From assembly GCA_003487005.1 (NCBI GenBank), contig DNFG01000271.1:1-51796 (forward strand): a stretch of 51,796 nt of DNA, written 5' to 3'. The notes beneath the pieces are model-generated. The model saw only the letters and a program-made list of their open reading frames with translations, searched no databases and was not told where the DNA came from. Position numbers and translations under genes: made by a program. Positions 33,940 through 43,689 of the stretch are shown in pieces. This DNA comes from Bryobacterales bacterium. Its GTDB lineage: Bacteria > Acidobacteriota > Terriglobia > Bryobacterales > Bryobacteraceae. Each line of letters begins with the position of its first letter. Positions within the stretch are counted from its first letter, which is position 1.

Positions 33940-35026
33940 CCTCTGCGCCATCATCACCGTCGCGGCGCTTGCCCAGGCGCCGCGTGCCATCACCATCCCG
34001 CAATCCGATCTGTCTGCCCATACTGCGCTGCAGACCATTGTCGATCGCGAAGCCGGCCAGTACCTCGGCCATCCCACCACGGTTCTGCTCGAAGACGGCC
34101 GCACCATGATTGCCGTCTACCCCAAGGGCCATGGCCGCGGCGGCATCATCATGAAACGCAGCACCGATGGTGGCCGAACCTGGTCCAGTCGGCTGCCCAC
34201 GCCGGAAAACTGGGAAACTTCGCGGGAAACGCCCACAATTCACCGTGTCATCGACCGCGGCGGCACGAAGCGTCTGATCCTTTTTTCGGGCCTCTATCCG
34301 ATCCGTCTCGCCGTCTCCGACGACGATGGAGCCACCTGGACTCCCCTTGCCCCAATCGGCGAATTCGGCGGCATTGTCGCGATGTCGGCGTTGATGGAGC
34401 ATGGCCCGGGGATCTACGGCGCCTATTTCCACGATGACGGCCGGTTTATCCGCCAGGGCGGAACCCGGGATAAGCGTTTCCGGGTCTACCGGACACTCTC
34501 GCGGGACGGCGGCCTCACCTGGTCCGCACCCATCGAACTCTTCAGCCACCCCGAAGCCCATCTCTGCGAACCAGGCATCGTTCGATCGCCAGACGGCCGC
34601 CAGCTCGCCATTCTGCTGCGCGAGAACAGCCGGAGATTCAATTCTTTCATCGCCTTCAGTGACGACGAAGGCGCCACCTGGACCACGCCCCGAGAGATGG
34701 ATGCTGCTCTCACCGGGGATCGCCACATCGGCGTCTACACCAACGACGGCCGCCTCTTTCTCACCTTTCGCGATACCGCCCATGAAAGCCCCAGCAAGGG
34801 CAGTTGGGTCGCCTGGCTCGGCCACTGGGACGACCTCGTCCACAACCGCGCCGGCCAGCGCCGATTCCTCCTGCTGAAGAACCACAAAGCCTCCGACTGC
34901 TGCTATCCCGGCTTGGAACGCCTCCCCGATAGCACTCTCGTCACCACCACCTACGGACACTGGACCCCTGGCGAACAACCCTACATCGTCTCCATTCACC
35001 TTACTCCCGACCTGCTGAAGCCATGA
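33920..35026 (+). CDS. Exported sialidase-like (BNR/Asp-box) protein
   Basis: 368 residues with a short signal segment and a six-bladed-propeller type body. Four Asp-boxes (S-x-D-x-G-x-T-W) are seen: [24 protein letters not shown] and SDDEGATW. Members act on sialic acids or related glycans, but many acidobacterial and planctomycete homologues have no proven substrate. The start is inside the NIPSNAP gene, and the stop overlaps the galT start by 4 bases. Co-location with a sulfatase and galT points to glycan use. Confidence 0.88.
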   Translation: MVHKSASLCAIITVAALAQAPRAITIPQSDLSAHTALQTIVDREAGQYLGHPTTVLLEDGRTMIAVYPKGHGRGGIIMKRSTDGGRTWSSRLPTPENWETSRETPTIHRVIDRGGTKRLILFSGLYPIRLAVSDDDGATWTPLAPIGEFGGIVAMSALMEHGPGIYGAYFHDDGRFIRQGGTRDKRFRVYRTLSRDGGLTWSAPIELFSHPEAHLCEPGIVRSPDGRQLAILLRENSRRFNSFIAFSDDEGATWTTPREMDAALTGDRHIGVYTNDGRLFLTFRDTAHESPSKGSWVAWLGHWDDLVHNRAGQRRFLLLKNHKASDCCYPGLERLPDSTLVTTTYGHWTPGEQPYIVSIHLTPDLLKP

Positions 35027-36081
35027 CCCACTTCGACCCCGCGCAGCACCCCCACCGCCGGTTCAACCCTCTGACGCGCGAATGGGTGCTCGTCAGTCCT
35101 CACCGGACGCAGCGCCCCTGGCAGGGCCAGATCGAGAAGACCCCTCAGGACGAGCGCCCCCCCTTCGACCCCTCCTGTTACCTCTGCCCCGGGAATGAAC
35201 GTGCGGGCGGCGCCCGCAATCCTGACTACTCCTCCGTATACGTCTTTGATAACGACTTCGCTACTCTCCTGCCCCACACGCCCGCAGCCGTTCCCACCCC
35301 CGCCGGAAACCTGCTCCGCGCCGAAGCCGAGCGTGGTATCTGTCGCGTGGTCTGCTTTTCGCCGCGCCACGACCTCACCCTTGCCGAAATGGATCCGGCC
35401 GCCATCCGCCGCGTCGTCGACTGCTGGGCGGACCAATTCGCTGAGCTCACCTCGGTTCCCTGGATCGGCTACGTCCAGATCTTTGAGAACCGTGGCGCCA
35501 TGATGGGTTGCAGTAATCCTCACCCCCACGGACAGATCTGGGCCTCCGCCTCCATTCCCAACGAGATCGCCAAAGAGTCCACCGCGCAATCGGACTACTT
35601 TCTCGAACACGGCCACACCCTGCTCAGCGACTACATTTCCCTCGAAGAGCAGTCCGGCGAACGCCTCGTCGCCACCAACGATCACTTCATTGCCGTCGTT
35701 CCCTACTGGGCCGTCTGGCCCTTTGAGACCATGGTGATCTCGCGACGTCCCGTCAGCACGCTGCACGAGCTGCATGATAATGAGCGTGACGCTCTCGCCA
35801 CCATCCTGAAATCCGTCACGACTCGCTACGACAACCTCTTCGACATCTCCTTCCCTTATTCGATGGGCTTCCATCAGCGTCCCGCCCGAACCGGTGCCCA
35901 AGGTTGGCACCTCCACGCCCATTTCCACCCTCCGCTGCTCCGCTCCGCTACTGTCCGGAAGTTCCTGGTCGGCTACGAAATGCTCGCCATGCCCCAGCGC
36001 GACATCACACCGGAGACCGCCGCCGCGCGCCTGCGTGCCTTGCCCGCTGTTCACTATCGCCAGAAGGGTCTGACTCCATGA
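35023..36081 (+). CDS. galT: Galactose-1-phosphate uridylyltransferase
   Basis: 352 residues of the HIT-like uridylyltransferase family. The active-site HPH is at 167-169 in [11 protein letters not shown], and H169 would be uridylylated; the zinc-site CxxC is C52/C55 in CYLCPGNER. It exchanges UMP between UDP-glucose and galactose-1-phosphate in the Leloir pathway. galE and galK are not present in the window. It overlaps the sialidase and sulfatase genes by 4 bases on each side. A non-galactose hexose-1-phosphate substrate is possible. Confidence 0.93.
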   Translation: MTHFDPAQHPHRRFNPLTREWVLVSPHRTQRPWQGQIEKTPQDERPPFDPSCYLCPGNERAGGARNPDYSSVYVFDNDFATLLPHTPAAVPTPAGNLLRAEAERGICRVVCFSPRHDLTLAEMDPAAIRRVVDCWADQFAELTSVPWIGYVQIFENRGAMMGCSNPHPHGQIWASASIPNEIAKESTAQSDYFLEHGHTLLSDYISLEEQSGERLVATNDHFIAVVPYWAVWPFETMVISRRPVSTLHELHDNERDALATILKSVTTRYDNLFDISFPYSMGFHQRPARTGAQGWHLHAHFHPPLLRSATVRKFLVGYEMLAMPQRDITPETAAARLRALPAVHYRQKGLTP

Positions 36082-37487
36082 TCACTCGCCGTGCTTTTCT
36101 TGCCTCCACCGCCACGATGCCTGGCTACTTCGCCGCGCCCCGTTCGCGTCCCAACGTCCTGTTCATCGCGATCGATGACCTCAACGATTGGATCGGCTGT
36201 CTCGGCGGACATCCGGACATCCGCACGCCCCACCTGGACCGCCTCGCCGCCTCCGGCGTCAACTTCACCAATGCCCACTGCGCCGCCCCTCTCTGTAATC
36301 CCTCCCGCGCAGCCCTGATGACTGGCATTCGCCCCTCCACTTCGGGCATTTACGACAACCCCCAACCCATGCGCCGTTCCCCCGCGCTTGCCGACGCCGT
36401 CACGCTCTCCCAACACTTCCGCGCCGCCGGTTATTCTGCCACAGGCGCCGGCAAGATATATCACGGCGCCTTCCCGGATCCTCAAAGTTGGGACGACTAC
36501 TTCCCCAACCAGGGCCCCTACCGCTCACCCGATCCCGCCCCGGCCAGACTGCCCGCCAACGGCATCCCCAAAGCCGCCAATTTCGACTGGGCTCCGCTCG
36601 ATGTGCCCGACTCCGCCATGGGCGACTACAAGGTCGCCGAATGGACGCGCCAGCAACTCAGCCGCCGTCACGACAAACCCTTCTTCCTCGCCTGTGGGAT
36701 CTACAAACCTCACCTGCCCTGGTTCGTCCCGCGCAAATACTTCGAGATGTACCCTCTTGACGGGATCACCCTGCCCGAAGTGAACGAGGATGATCTCGAC
36801 GATGTCCCCGAAGCCGGGCGTCGCATGGCCAAACCAGACGGCGATCATGCCAACGTTCTCAAGTTCGGCCAATGGCGCCACGCCGTCCAGGCCTATCTCG
36901 CATCCATCACCTTCGCCGACGCCATGGTGGGCCGCGTCATGGAGGCCCTTGACCAGGGCCCCCACGGCGCCGATACGACTGTCGTCCTTTGGAGCGATCA
37001 TGGCTGGCACCTTGGCGAGAAACTGCACTGGCGCAAATTCGCGCTTTGGGAGGAGGCCACTCACAACGTTCTGATCGTACGCGCTCCCGGGATTACCCGC
37101 CCGGGTGGCCGATGCGCCCGCCCCGTCAATCTCCTTGATATCTACCCCACCCTGATCGACACCGCTCAGTTGCCCAAGCGGAACGAACTCGAAGGCCGCA
37201 GCCTCCTGCCACTCTTGAAGAACCCCAACGCCCGCTGGCCTTTCGCCACACTCACCACCTATGGCCAGAACAACCACTCCGTCCGCGACGAACGCTGGCG
37301 CTACATCCGATATGCCGACGGCTCTGAAGAACTCTACGACCGCGGCAAGGACCCGCTCGAATGGACCAACCTCGCTTCTCGCAAAGACCTTGAGGGCGAA
37401 AAGCGCCGCCTCGCTCGTTCATTACCCACCGTGAACGCCGAGCCTACGCCACGCGAGAATACAGGCCCCGGTATCTGGGACGACTAG
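36078..37487 (+). CDS. Secreted type I sulfatase
   Basis: 469 residues with a Tat-like signal ([12 protein letters not shown]). The metal-binding aspartates are D33/D34 (AIDDLNDW). The formylglycine site is C73 in [11 protein letters not shown], which requires a formylglycine-generating enzyme encoded elsewhere. The later [11 protein letters not shown] segment supplies further metal and sulfate ligands. It would hydrolyse sulfate esters on glycans; the nearest class by sequence is iduronate-2-sulfatase-like, not certain. Last gene of the NIPSNAP-sialidase-galT-sulfatase unit, with 4-base overlap, and convergent with the membrane-helix gene. Confidence 0.92.
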   Translation: MITRRAFLASTATMPGYFAAPRSRPNVLFIAIDDLNDWIGCLGGHPDIRTPHLDRLAASGVNFTNAHCAAPLCNPSRAALMTGIRPSTSGIYDNPQPMRRSPALADAVTLSQHFRAAGYSATGAGKIYHGAFPDPQSWDDYFPNQGPYRSPDPAPARLPANGIPKAANFDWAPLDVPDSAMGDYKVAEWTRQQLSRRHDKPFFLACGIYKPHLPWFVPRKYFEMYPLDGITLPEVNEDDLDDVPEAGRRMAKPDGDHANVLKFGQWRHAVQAYLASITFADAMVGRVMEALDQGPHGADTTVVLWSDHGWHLGEKLHWRKFALWEEATHNVLIVRAPGITRPGGRCARPVNLLDIYPTLIDTAQLPKRNELEGRSLLPLLKNPNARWPFATLTTYGQNNHSVRDERWRYIRYADGSEELYDRGKDPLEWTNLASRKDLEGEKRRLARSLPTVNAEPTPRENTGPGIWDD

Positions 37488-37491
37488 CACC

Positions 37492-38193
37492 CTACAAATG
37501 GCTCCAGAGCGACTTCTCTTCTTCGCTCCGCTTTTCTTTCCGATCACCCAGGTAGCCGCGGATCGCATCGCGTCCGCCCAATCCAAGCGCCAGGCTGCCC
37601 GCCAACACCGCGCCGCCGACCAGAATCACGAACGCCGCAAAGAATACCCGCGGCGCGAAGTCCAGAACGTCCGACGCTACCACCACCGCCACAAACATCG
37701 TGATGATCCGCGTCACGGCTGCCAGCCGCCGAGGCCCGGGAATCTCCTCGTTCGATGCCCAGACCAGCACCGAGCGCCCCAGAAATTGCGCTAGCCAGGC
37801 CCCCGCCAGCAGAATCAAGCCCGCCGTCACTGCTTTCGGAAACAAAAAGACCGTCGCCTCCACCATCCGCGATGTCAAGTCCGTCCCGAAGACATTCAGC
37901 GCGGCCAGTACCCCGCCCACCAGAATCAGCCAGTACGCCGCTCCGGCAATCAGCGGCGTCCCGTGCAATCGCCCCGCGCTGTCGAACATCGAACGAAATC
38001 CGCTGTCGCTCAGGAAACGGTCAATCCCCGAACCCTTGATCGCCTTCGTCATCAGCCAGCGCACCAGCTTGGCCATCAGCCAGAAGATGCCCAGCACGAT
38101 CAGCGCCACCACCAGCGGCGGCAGGTAGGTCGTCAGGTGAAAAGTGATCGTGTCCAAAACCCGGTCCAGTACATCCTGTAAGGTGCGAATCAT
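37492..38193 (-). CDS. Membrane protein with MscS-associated TM helices
   Basis: 233 residues with four to five hydrophobic helices. The repeated pattern VVALIVLGIFWLMAKLVRWL and later AGLILLAGAWLAQFLGR matches the conserved TM-helix (PF05552-type, CmpX-like) repeat. The C-terminal helix ends in a charged tail (RKEKRSEEEKSLW). The MscS channel domain itself is missing, so it is not a full mechanosensitive channel. Gene spacing to the glycosyltransferase gene is 3 bases, suggesting one transcript. Confidence 0.8.
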   Translation of the reverse strand: MIRTLQDVLDRVLDTITFHLTTYLPPLVVALIVLGIFWLMAKLVRWLMTKAIKGSGIDRFLSDSGFRSMFDSAGRLHGTPLIAGAAYWLILVGGVLAALNVFGTDLTSRMVEATVFLFPKAVTAGLILLAGAWLAQFLGRSVLVWASNEEIPGPRRLAAVTRIITMFVAVVVASDVLDFAPRVFFAAFVILVGGAVLAGSLALGLGGRDAIRGYLGDRKEKRSEEEKSLWSHL

Positions 38194-38196
38194 GGC

Positions 38197-39519
38197 TCAA
38201 GCCTCCAATTCCCGCCCCTCGGGCGTCTTGCTACTGGGTTCGGACTCCCTGCCGCCGAACCACAGGTCAATCAGGTAGGGCTTCAGATCCTCAAAAGTGA
38301 GGCACAGCTTCTCAATCCGCTGTTCAACCTCGGCCGCACCCATCTCCGCCGTCTCCACCACGAATGACGCCACCCGGCCCAAATACAAGGGCGTGATCGA
38401 CCGCAACAGGTGCCCCCGCTCCAGCCGGTTGCTCCGGGCCGCGCAGCCGAATTCGTAGATCATCCGGACCCACAACTCGTCATCCAGCCGGAACTGTTCA
38501 ATCGGTCCCGAATACTTCGACAGCCCGACAATCGCCCGCAATGTGTCTGGGCGCAATGCCAGCGACCAGATCTCGGCCAGATCCTCCCCGCCTTTGCGGA
38601 ATTGGCTCAGCATCCGCTCCACATTGACTTGAATCGCATCCAGTCCCACGTCGTAGCGGAAGCCGAAGAGCGCCGCGTCTGTGCTCCCGTTGCGCGTCCG
38701 CCACGCCGAGTCATACTCCTGCATCAGCGCGAACACGCTCCCCACCACCTGCTGCAACATCGCGCTCAGATCCGATCCCGGGTCCTTCGCATCATGCAAC
38801 TTCGCACCCAGGAAACTTTGACAGACCCGGAACCCCTCGGCCACCGCGATCGTCGTCATCCAGATATCGATACCGAACCGCGCTACGTCCGTCTCCCAGT
38901 CGTCCCGCTCCAGATAGCGGCAGAATAGCGCGTTCGACATCCCGAAATCGCCTCCGATCGGCTGCCGCAACCGCTGTCCGTAAAGGCTCCTCGTCAGAGG
39001 ATAGATGATGCTGTTCGTGATCGTTCCATCGTACTTGTGCCGGTGATAATACGGTGCCACGAAATCAAAATTCGCGAACAGAACCGGTCTCAGCAGCAAG
39101 TCAATCCACTCGGGTGTGATCGACCGCAAGTCGGAATCCACAACGCAGCACGCCTTCGCATTCAGATCCTTCGCCATCTGAAAGATCATTCTGAACGCAC
39201 TGCCCTTGCCCGGAATGCCGTGGTATGGGAACGACAACCGGTGCACCGGCTTCAGGGGAGTGGACAGCATCAACAGCTGCGAGTCCTGCACCGAGGACCC
39301 CAGCACCACTTCCCGCGTGCCGTCCTTCGACCCCCCGTCGGAATTCACGATCACAGCCGTGAACTGGGAAAAGTACTTCGCCAGACCAGCGTGAGCGGCC
39401 TGAACCACGTGGCCGATCGTACGCGAGTTGTTGTAACTCGGAATGCCGATCACGATGTCGGCCTGCTCAACGGCCTCCACGGCCTTCTGCGCTTCCGCTG
39501 GGAGCAATGATTGCGCCAT
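38197..39519 (-). CDS. GT-A glycosyltransferase (GT2/GT81-like, glucosylglycerate-type)
   Basis: 440 residues. An N-terminal GT-A fold carries IVIGIPSYNNSRTIGHVV, NSDGGSKDGT, the DxD motif DSDLRSITPEW and HRHKYDGTITNSIIYPLTR. The last element is also seen in glucosyl-3-phosphoglycerate and mannosylglycerate synthases. A 150-residue helical C-terminal region follows. It could make a compatible solute such as glucosylglycerate, or a cell-surface glycan; the function is not settled. It lies after an AT-rich promoter and is likely co-transcribed with the downstream membrane-helix gene. Confidence 0.78.
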   Translation of the reverse strand: MAQSLLPAEAQKAVEAVEQADIVIGIPSYNNSRTIGHVVQAAHAGLAKYFSQFTAVIVNSDGGSKDGTREVVLGSSVQDSQLLMLSTPLKPVHRLSFPYHGIPGKGSAFRMIFQMAKDLNAKACCVVDSDLRSITPEWIDLLLRPVLFANFDFVAPYYHRHKYDGTITNSIIYPLTRSLYGQRLRQPIGGDFGMSNALFCRYLERDDWETDVARFGIDIWMTTIAVAEGFRVCQSFLGAKLHDAKDPGSDLSAMLQQVVGSVFALMQEYDSAWRTRNGSTDAALFGFRYDVGLDAIQVNVERMLSQFRKGGEDLAEIWSLALRPDTLRAIVGLSKYSGPIEQFRLDDELWVRMIYEFGCAARSNRLERGHLLRSITPLYLGRVASFVVETAEMGAAEVEQRIEKLCLTFEDLKPYLIDLWFGGRESEPSSKTPEGRELEA

Positions 39520-39540
39520 CAGGATTCTCGTGTCCCTCTA

Positions 39541-39568
39541 TATTTATGATTACAGGCTGCGGAGTCAA
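39541..39568 (-). promoter_or_regulatory. Candidate promoter of the glycosyltransferase unit
   Basis: On the minus strand TTGACT (39568-39563) and TAAATA (39546-39541), 16 bases apart, form a good -35 and a weak -10. The region is among the most AT-rich in the window, and the predicted transcript would start about 15 bases before the ATG, close to a GAGGGA ribosome binding site. Confidence 0.5.
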
Positions 39569-39600
39569 GACCCATCCCCCGGATCGGGCACTTTGCTCTA

Positions 39601-40806
39601 CTAATCCACCGTAGCCGGAGCGCGAGTCGACTTCATCCCCACCCAACACAGAACCGCTATTCCGTTCAGAAACGCCGCCACCACAAAGTAGGCACGGGCA
39701 CTCCCCGTCAAGCCCAACAGCCATGGAAAAGCATTCGCGCTCAGAAACGCGCCAAGGTTCCCAATCATGTTCATCGCCGCCGAAACACTGCCCGCGCTCT
39801 TTCCTGCCACGTCCGCGCAATACGACCAACTCGGGCTGATCGTCAGGTCCGCGCCAAACGTAGCCGCCGTGAACGCCATCGCCGCCCCCAGCGGCGTCTC
39901 CATTTCGCTCACCGCCAACACTCCGCCCGCCGCCATCGCAAACCCGGCCATCGCCGGTAGCCTCCGCGACCAGGCCCGCCACCTCGACGCGTACAGGCGG
40001 TCCACCACCCAACCCGCCGTCCACTGCGAGACCGCCCCCACCAGCAGCGGCGTCATCGCGTAGCCCGCCGTCTCCGCGTCTGTCAGCCCGTACTGCCGCT
40101 TCAGATACGGGTGCATCCACGAAAGACAGATGAAGAACGTGAAATTGCCCGCGAAATACTGAACCATCGCCGGGACAAACGCCGTCGTCCGGAACACCTC
40201 CCGCAACCCGATCACCTGACCTGCCGCCGGCGGTGTCACGACCAGCCGAGTCTCTGGGTGATCTCTGAACCACCACAGCCACATTCCTGCCCAGCCCACC
40301 CCCAGCACCCCCAGCACAACGAATGATCCCCGCCACCCCCACCGCTCCACCATCGCCACCAGCATCGGAAATGCCAGCGCCGCCCCAATTCGTGACCCCG
40401 AGAACAGGACCCCGTTCGCCATCCCCCGCTCCCCCACCGGCAGCCAGTTGACGAACGCCCGCGCACTCCCCGGAAACGCCCCCGCCTCGCCCACACCGAA
40501 CAGAAAGCGAATCACTACCATCGACGTCAGGCTCCACGCCGCCCCCGTCAACGCCGTCAGCGCACTCCACCCCGCTACCACCGCCGCCAGCGCAAGCCTC
40601 GGCCCAATGCGGTCCGCCAACCACCCTGATGGGATCTGCGCCAGCGCGTAGCCTAACGCAAACGCGCTGAATACCAATCCCATCTGCGCGTCCGAAAAAC
40701 CCAGGTCCCGAGCGATCGGATCCTTCGCCGTCGAGATGCACGCCCGGTCGATGTAGGTGATCATCGACAGCACAAACAGCGCCGCCACCACCCCGTAGCG
40801 CTTCAC
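39601..40806 (-). CDS. MFS sugar-acid-type transporter (ACS family)
   Basis: 401 residues with 12 membrane helices. The loop-2 motif GWLADRIGPRLAL, MITYIDRACISTA in helix 1, and FGVGEAGAFPGSARAFVNW in helix 4 are typical of the anion:cation symporter group that takes up galactonate, glucarate or related acids. It is the last gene of a four-gene unit with oxidoreductase and amidohydrolase genes, overlapping the amidohydrolase by 4 bases. It probably brings in the substrate of the pathway. Confidence 0.9.
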   Translation of the reverse strand: MKRYGVVAALFVLSMITYIDRACISTAKDPIARDLGFSDAQMGLVFSAFALGYALAQIPSGWLADRIGPRLALAAVVAGWSALTALTGAAWSLTSMVVIRFLFGVGEAGAFPGSARAFVNWLPVGERGMANGVLFSGSRIGAALAFPMLVAMVERWGWRGSFVVLGVLGVGWAGMWLWWFRDHPETRLVVTPPAAGQVIGLREVFRTTAFVPAMVQYFAGNFTFFICLSWMHPYLKRQYGLTDAETAGYAMTPLLVGAVSQWTAGWVVDRLYASRWRAWSRRLPAMAGFAMAAGGVLAVSEMETPLGAAMAFTAATFGADLTISPSWSYCADVAGKSAGSVSAAMNMIGNLGAFLSANAFPWLLGLTGSARAYFVVAAFLNGIAVLCWVGMKSTRAPATVD

Positions 40807-41561
40807 GCCGCGGCGCCCCCAAACACTCGTTGCGCCGTCCCGCCCATCATCAGCCGCTTCTCCTCTTCGCTCACCGGCAGCGTTTCAATTTTCTGAAGTT
40901 CAATTTCAAGATTCTCTGGAAGGTCGGATCCGGCCATCAGCCTCTCCGCCGGCACCTCCCGTAACACCTCCAGAATGTGATTCGGCATCAACGTCGACAA
41001 CTCCAGCACCACATTTGGGCAGAACACCGCCGCCACGATCGCCTCCCCCACCAGCATGCCGCCTCCTCCACAATGCGCCAGCACAAACGTCAATTCCGGA
41101 TAGCGCCGCGCCGCCGGCATGTAAAGCGACGGAAGCGAGTACGGAATCCCGGTCCCCGTGTGGATGATCAATGTCATCTCCAATTCCGCCGCTGTTTCGA
41201 AAAAAAAACCGCTGGTTGGCCACAACGGATTCAGTGCCTGATACTGCGGCTGCAGCTTGAGCGCACCAAATCCGTGTAATTCTCGACATCGACGCACCTC
41301 ATCCCGGAACTCCGCCTCCGGGACAAACGGATCGAGACACACCGTCCCCTTGAGCCGCCCCCCGCTCCCGCGTACGGCCGCGCCGATCTCGTCGTGCGCC
41401 GCCCGAAAGTCTTCGACCACCGGGTACGGAATCACCACTGAATGGTCCACCCCACTCTGCTCCATCGCGCACAGCAATTCTTCCGCGCCATAGCTGCGCC
41501 CGCTGTGCCGCGCATGGCCAATATGCGTGTGAGTATCCCAAACCACGCGCCCGTGTCTCAT
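40803..41561 (-). CDS. Amidohydrolase family 2 protein (TIM-barrel metal hydrolase/lyase)
   Basis: 252 residues with the N-terminal metal motif DTHTHIG (9-15), a mid-strand FGALKLQPQYQAL lysine, IIHTGTG, LAHCGGGG and the final acidic MAGSDLPE. These are the metal-binding landmarks of the amidohydrolase-2/ACMSD group, which includes lactonases, decarboxylases and uronate-related hydrolases. It overlaps its neighbours on both sides by 4 bases. A lactone hydrolase or decarboxylase acting on a sugar acid is a reasonable guess. Confidence 0.85.
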   Translation of the reverse strand: MRHGRVVWDTHTHIGHARHSGRSYGAEELLCAMEQSGVDHSVVIPYPVVEDFRAAHDEIGAAVRGSGGRLKGTVCLDPFVPEAEFRDEVRRCRELHGFGALKLQPQYQALNPLWPTSGFFFETAAELEMTLIIHTGTGIPYSLPSLYMPAARRYPELTFVLAHCGGGGMLVGEAIVAAVFCPNVVLELSTLMPNHILEVLREVPAERLMAGSDLPENLEIELQKIETLPVSEEEKRLMMGGTAQRVFGGAAA

Positions 41562-42598
41562 TGCACGGCCTCCCGGATCGCTCTCCCCAACTCCTTTGTC
41601 GACATACGCCCCCCCAAATCCCTCGTCCCTGTTCCTTCCTCACTCAATACCCGTTCCACACCGCGCCGGATCCGCGCCGCCCCCTCTTTCTCTGTCTCAC
41701 CGCCCAGCCAGTCCAGCATCATCGCCGCCGACAGAATCGTCGCCACAGGATTCGCCAACCCCCTCCCCGCAATGTCCGGAGCCGATCCGTGCGAAGGCTG
41801 AAACACCCCATACCTCACACCGATATCCGCCGACGGCGCCATCCCCATCCCCCCAACCAGCCCCGCCGCCAGGTCCGAAAGAATGTCCCCAAACATGTTC
41901 TCCGTCACCAGTACGTCAAACCGCTGCGGACACTGCACCAGGTACAGTGCCATCGCGTCCACATAGATCCGCTCGGTTTCCACTTCTGGATATCCCGCCG
42001 ACACTTCATCGAACACCATGCGGAAATACGCCATCGACGGCAACACGTTCGCCTTGTCCACCAGTGCCACCCGCCCCCGCCGCTGCCGCGCCTGTTCAAA
42101 CGCCGACCGGCACACCCGCTCAGCCCCTTTCCGCGAAATCCGCATCCGGTCCTCCGCGAACTCCGCGCGGCGCTCTAACGGCTCCAGTCGGCTCACAAAA
42201 AGCCCCTCCGTGTTCTCGCGGACCAGCATCAGATCGATCGACCCTGCTCTCACGCCTTTCAACGGCGAATGCGACTCGTGGTACAGCCGGATTGGACGCA
42301 GACCACAATACAGATCCAGTCGCTCACGCAAGTCAATCTGTGGAGTCATCTCAATCCCCGACGGCCAACGCACGCCAGGCAATCCCATCGCCCCCAACAG
42401 AACCGCTTCAAATTCCTTCAACCGCTCAAACGTAGCATCCGGCAGTGGAGACCCACTCTGCAGGTATTCGCCGGCCCCCACGCTCATCTCTTCGTACTCC
42501 AGCGAAAGCCCCGGCACCGCTTCCAGGATCTGCACCGCCTCCGCCGTCACTTCTGGACCCACGCCGTCGCCCGGCAATACCGCAATCCGCCGCGTCAC
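41558..42598 (-). CDS. Isopropylmalate/tartrate-type NAD-dependent decarboxylating dehydrogenase
   Basis: 346 residues. Family features: AVLPGDGVGPEVTAEAV, MLVRENTEGLF (substrate loop), VDKANVLPSMAYFR (catalytic lysine), VTENMFGDILSDL and PSHGSAPDIAGRGLANP. The enzyme oxidises a 2-hydroxyacid with a neighbouring carboxylate. The leucine-pathway IPMDH is unlikely in this setting, because leuA, leuC and leuD are absent; tartrate or D-malate dehydrogenase type activity fits the sugar-acid locus. A GTG at 42598 overlaps the MocA stop (GTGA). Confidence 0.9.
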   Translation of the reverse strand: MTRRIAVLPGDGVGPEVTAEAVQILEAVPGLSLEYEEMSVGAGEYLQSGSPLPDATFERLKEFEAVLLGAMGLPGVRWPSGIEMTPQIDLRERLDLYCGLRPIRLYHESHSPLKGVRAGSIDLMLVRENTEGLFVSRLEPLERRAEFAEDRMRISRKGAERVCRSAFEQARQRRGRVALVDKANVLPSMAYFRMVFDEVSAGYPEVETERIYVDAMALYLVQCPQRFDVLVTENMFGDILSDLAAGLVGGMGMAPSADIGVRYGVFQPSHGSAPDIAGRGLANPVATILSAAMMLDWLGGETEKEGAARIRRGVERVLSEEGTGTRDLGGRMSTKELGRAIREAVQ

Positions 42599-43617
42599 GC
42601 CAGAACCTCCTGGATGCGCACCCGCGCATCCGTCTCCGCAGACCGATAGCACGCCAGTACCGCCGCTACCGTCTTCAAGTACTCACTCCCTTCCGATTCG
42701 CACTGGACGCCCCCTCGCAGACAGTCCGTCGCATGCTGTTGAAACGCCCAAACACTGTCGCCTTTGTACCCCTCCTCCGCCCGCTCGTACTGATGCTCAC
42801 GCTCCGCCTCCCCGTACTCCGTCAGCCACAACCGCCCCTCCGGCGTCATTCTCACCATCCCACGGTCACCCTCCACCCGCAACTCCCCAAAGGCCACAGG
42901 CGCAGGCGCTGGACCGCTGATCCGGTTGGCATCGATCAGTCCCTGCGCACCGCTTGCGAAATCGACCTCAATCAACGCGCAGTCCTCCCCCCGGATCACC
43001 GGATTCACCCTCGCCGTCCGGCACGACACGCTCTCCAACTCCCCAGCCAGAAATCGGAACGTGTCGAGAAAATGAACCAGCGTTTCGTAAATCAGCAATC
43101 GCTCCATTTCGCGGAAGTATGGCTGCACCTCGTAGGGGCACTCGCCGCGCCCATCGCCCGTCCGCATTCTGAAACCAACATGAAAGATCCTTCCCAGAAG
43201 CCCACCCTCGGCCAGACGCCGAACTTCCCGGTACCACGGCTGCCACCGCCAGTTTTCGTGGATCAACAGACGGACTCCCCTCGCCTCGCACCGCCTCACC
43301 ATCGCAACGCAATCGTCCCATTCCGGCGCCATCGGCTTCTGGCAAATCACGTCCACGCCGTTCGCCGCCGCCATCTCCACCAACGCCCTGTGCGTTGCCG
43401 GACCCGTCACCAAGTCCAAGAAATCCGGCTTCTCCACCATCAACATCCCCGCCGTGTCCGTGTACACCTTCGGGATTCCAAACTCCCTCGCGAACGCCCG
43501 TGCCTTCTCGCCGTCCGGATCCGACACCGCCACAATCTTTGCCCCAGCCACCCTCGGCCACGCGTCCGCGTGAAATCGCGCGAAGTACCCCGCACCCGCA
43601 ATCACTCCCCGCTTCAT
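42595..43617 (-). CDS. Gfo/Idh/MocA-family oxidoreductase
   Basis: 340 residues. A Rossmann NAD(P) loop GVIAGAGYFARFHADAW, then VICQKPMAPEW, in which the K is the catalytic lysine of the family, and a C-terminal alpha/beta domain with GGLLGRIFHVGFRMRT and LVHFLDTFRFLAG. These enzymes oxidise sugars or cyclitols. First gene of the four-gene unit read leftward; transcription starts in the AT-rich gap opposite the GntR gene, whose product probably controls it. Confidence 0.9.
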   Translation of the reverse strand: MKRGVIAGAGYFARFHADAWPRVAGAKIVAVSDPDGEKARAFAREFGIPKVYTDTAGMLMVEKPDFLDLVTGPATHRALVEMAAANGVDVICQKPMAPEWDDCVAMVRRCEARGVRLLIHENWRWQPWYREVRRLAEGGLLGRIFHVGFRMRTGDGRGECPYEVQPYFREMERLLIYETLVHFLDTFRFLAGELESVSCRTARVNPVIRGEDCALIEVDFASGAQGLIDANRISGPAPAPVAFGELRVEGDRGMVRMTPEGRLWLTEYGEAEREHQYERAEEGYKGDSVWAFQQHATDCLRGGVQCESEGSEYLKTVAAVLACYRSAETDARVRIQEVLA

Positions 43618-43689
43618 CGTCTGCCCTCACCCTGTACTGGATTCGTCATGCTCTCATCATATATATCTTAAAAGAGGCACGACTCTGAT

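Noticed and set aside
39467..40822. Open frame of 451 codons overlapping the MFS gene
   Set aside because: It is a different frame of the same strand; only the frame 39601-40806 gives the 12-helix transporter with its known motifs.
43618..43689. ATATATAT run as a possible GntR operator
   Set aside because: No inverted repeat of the FadR/GntR type could be read around it; kept only as an AT-rich divergent gap.
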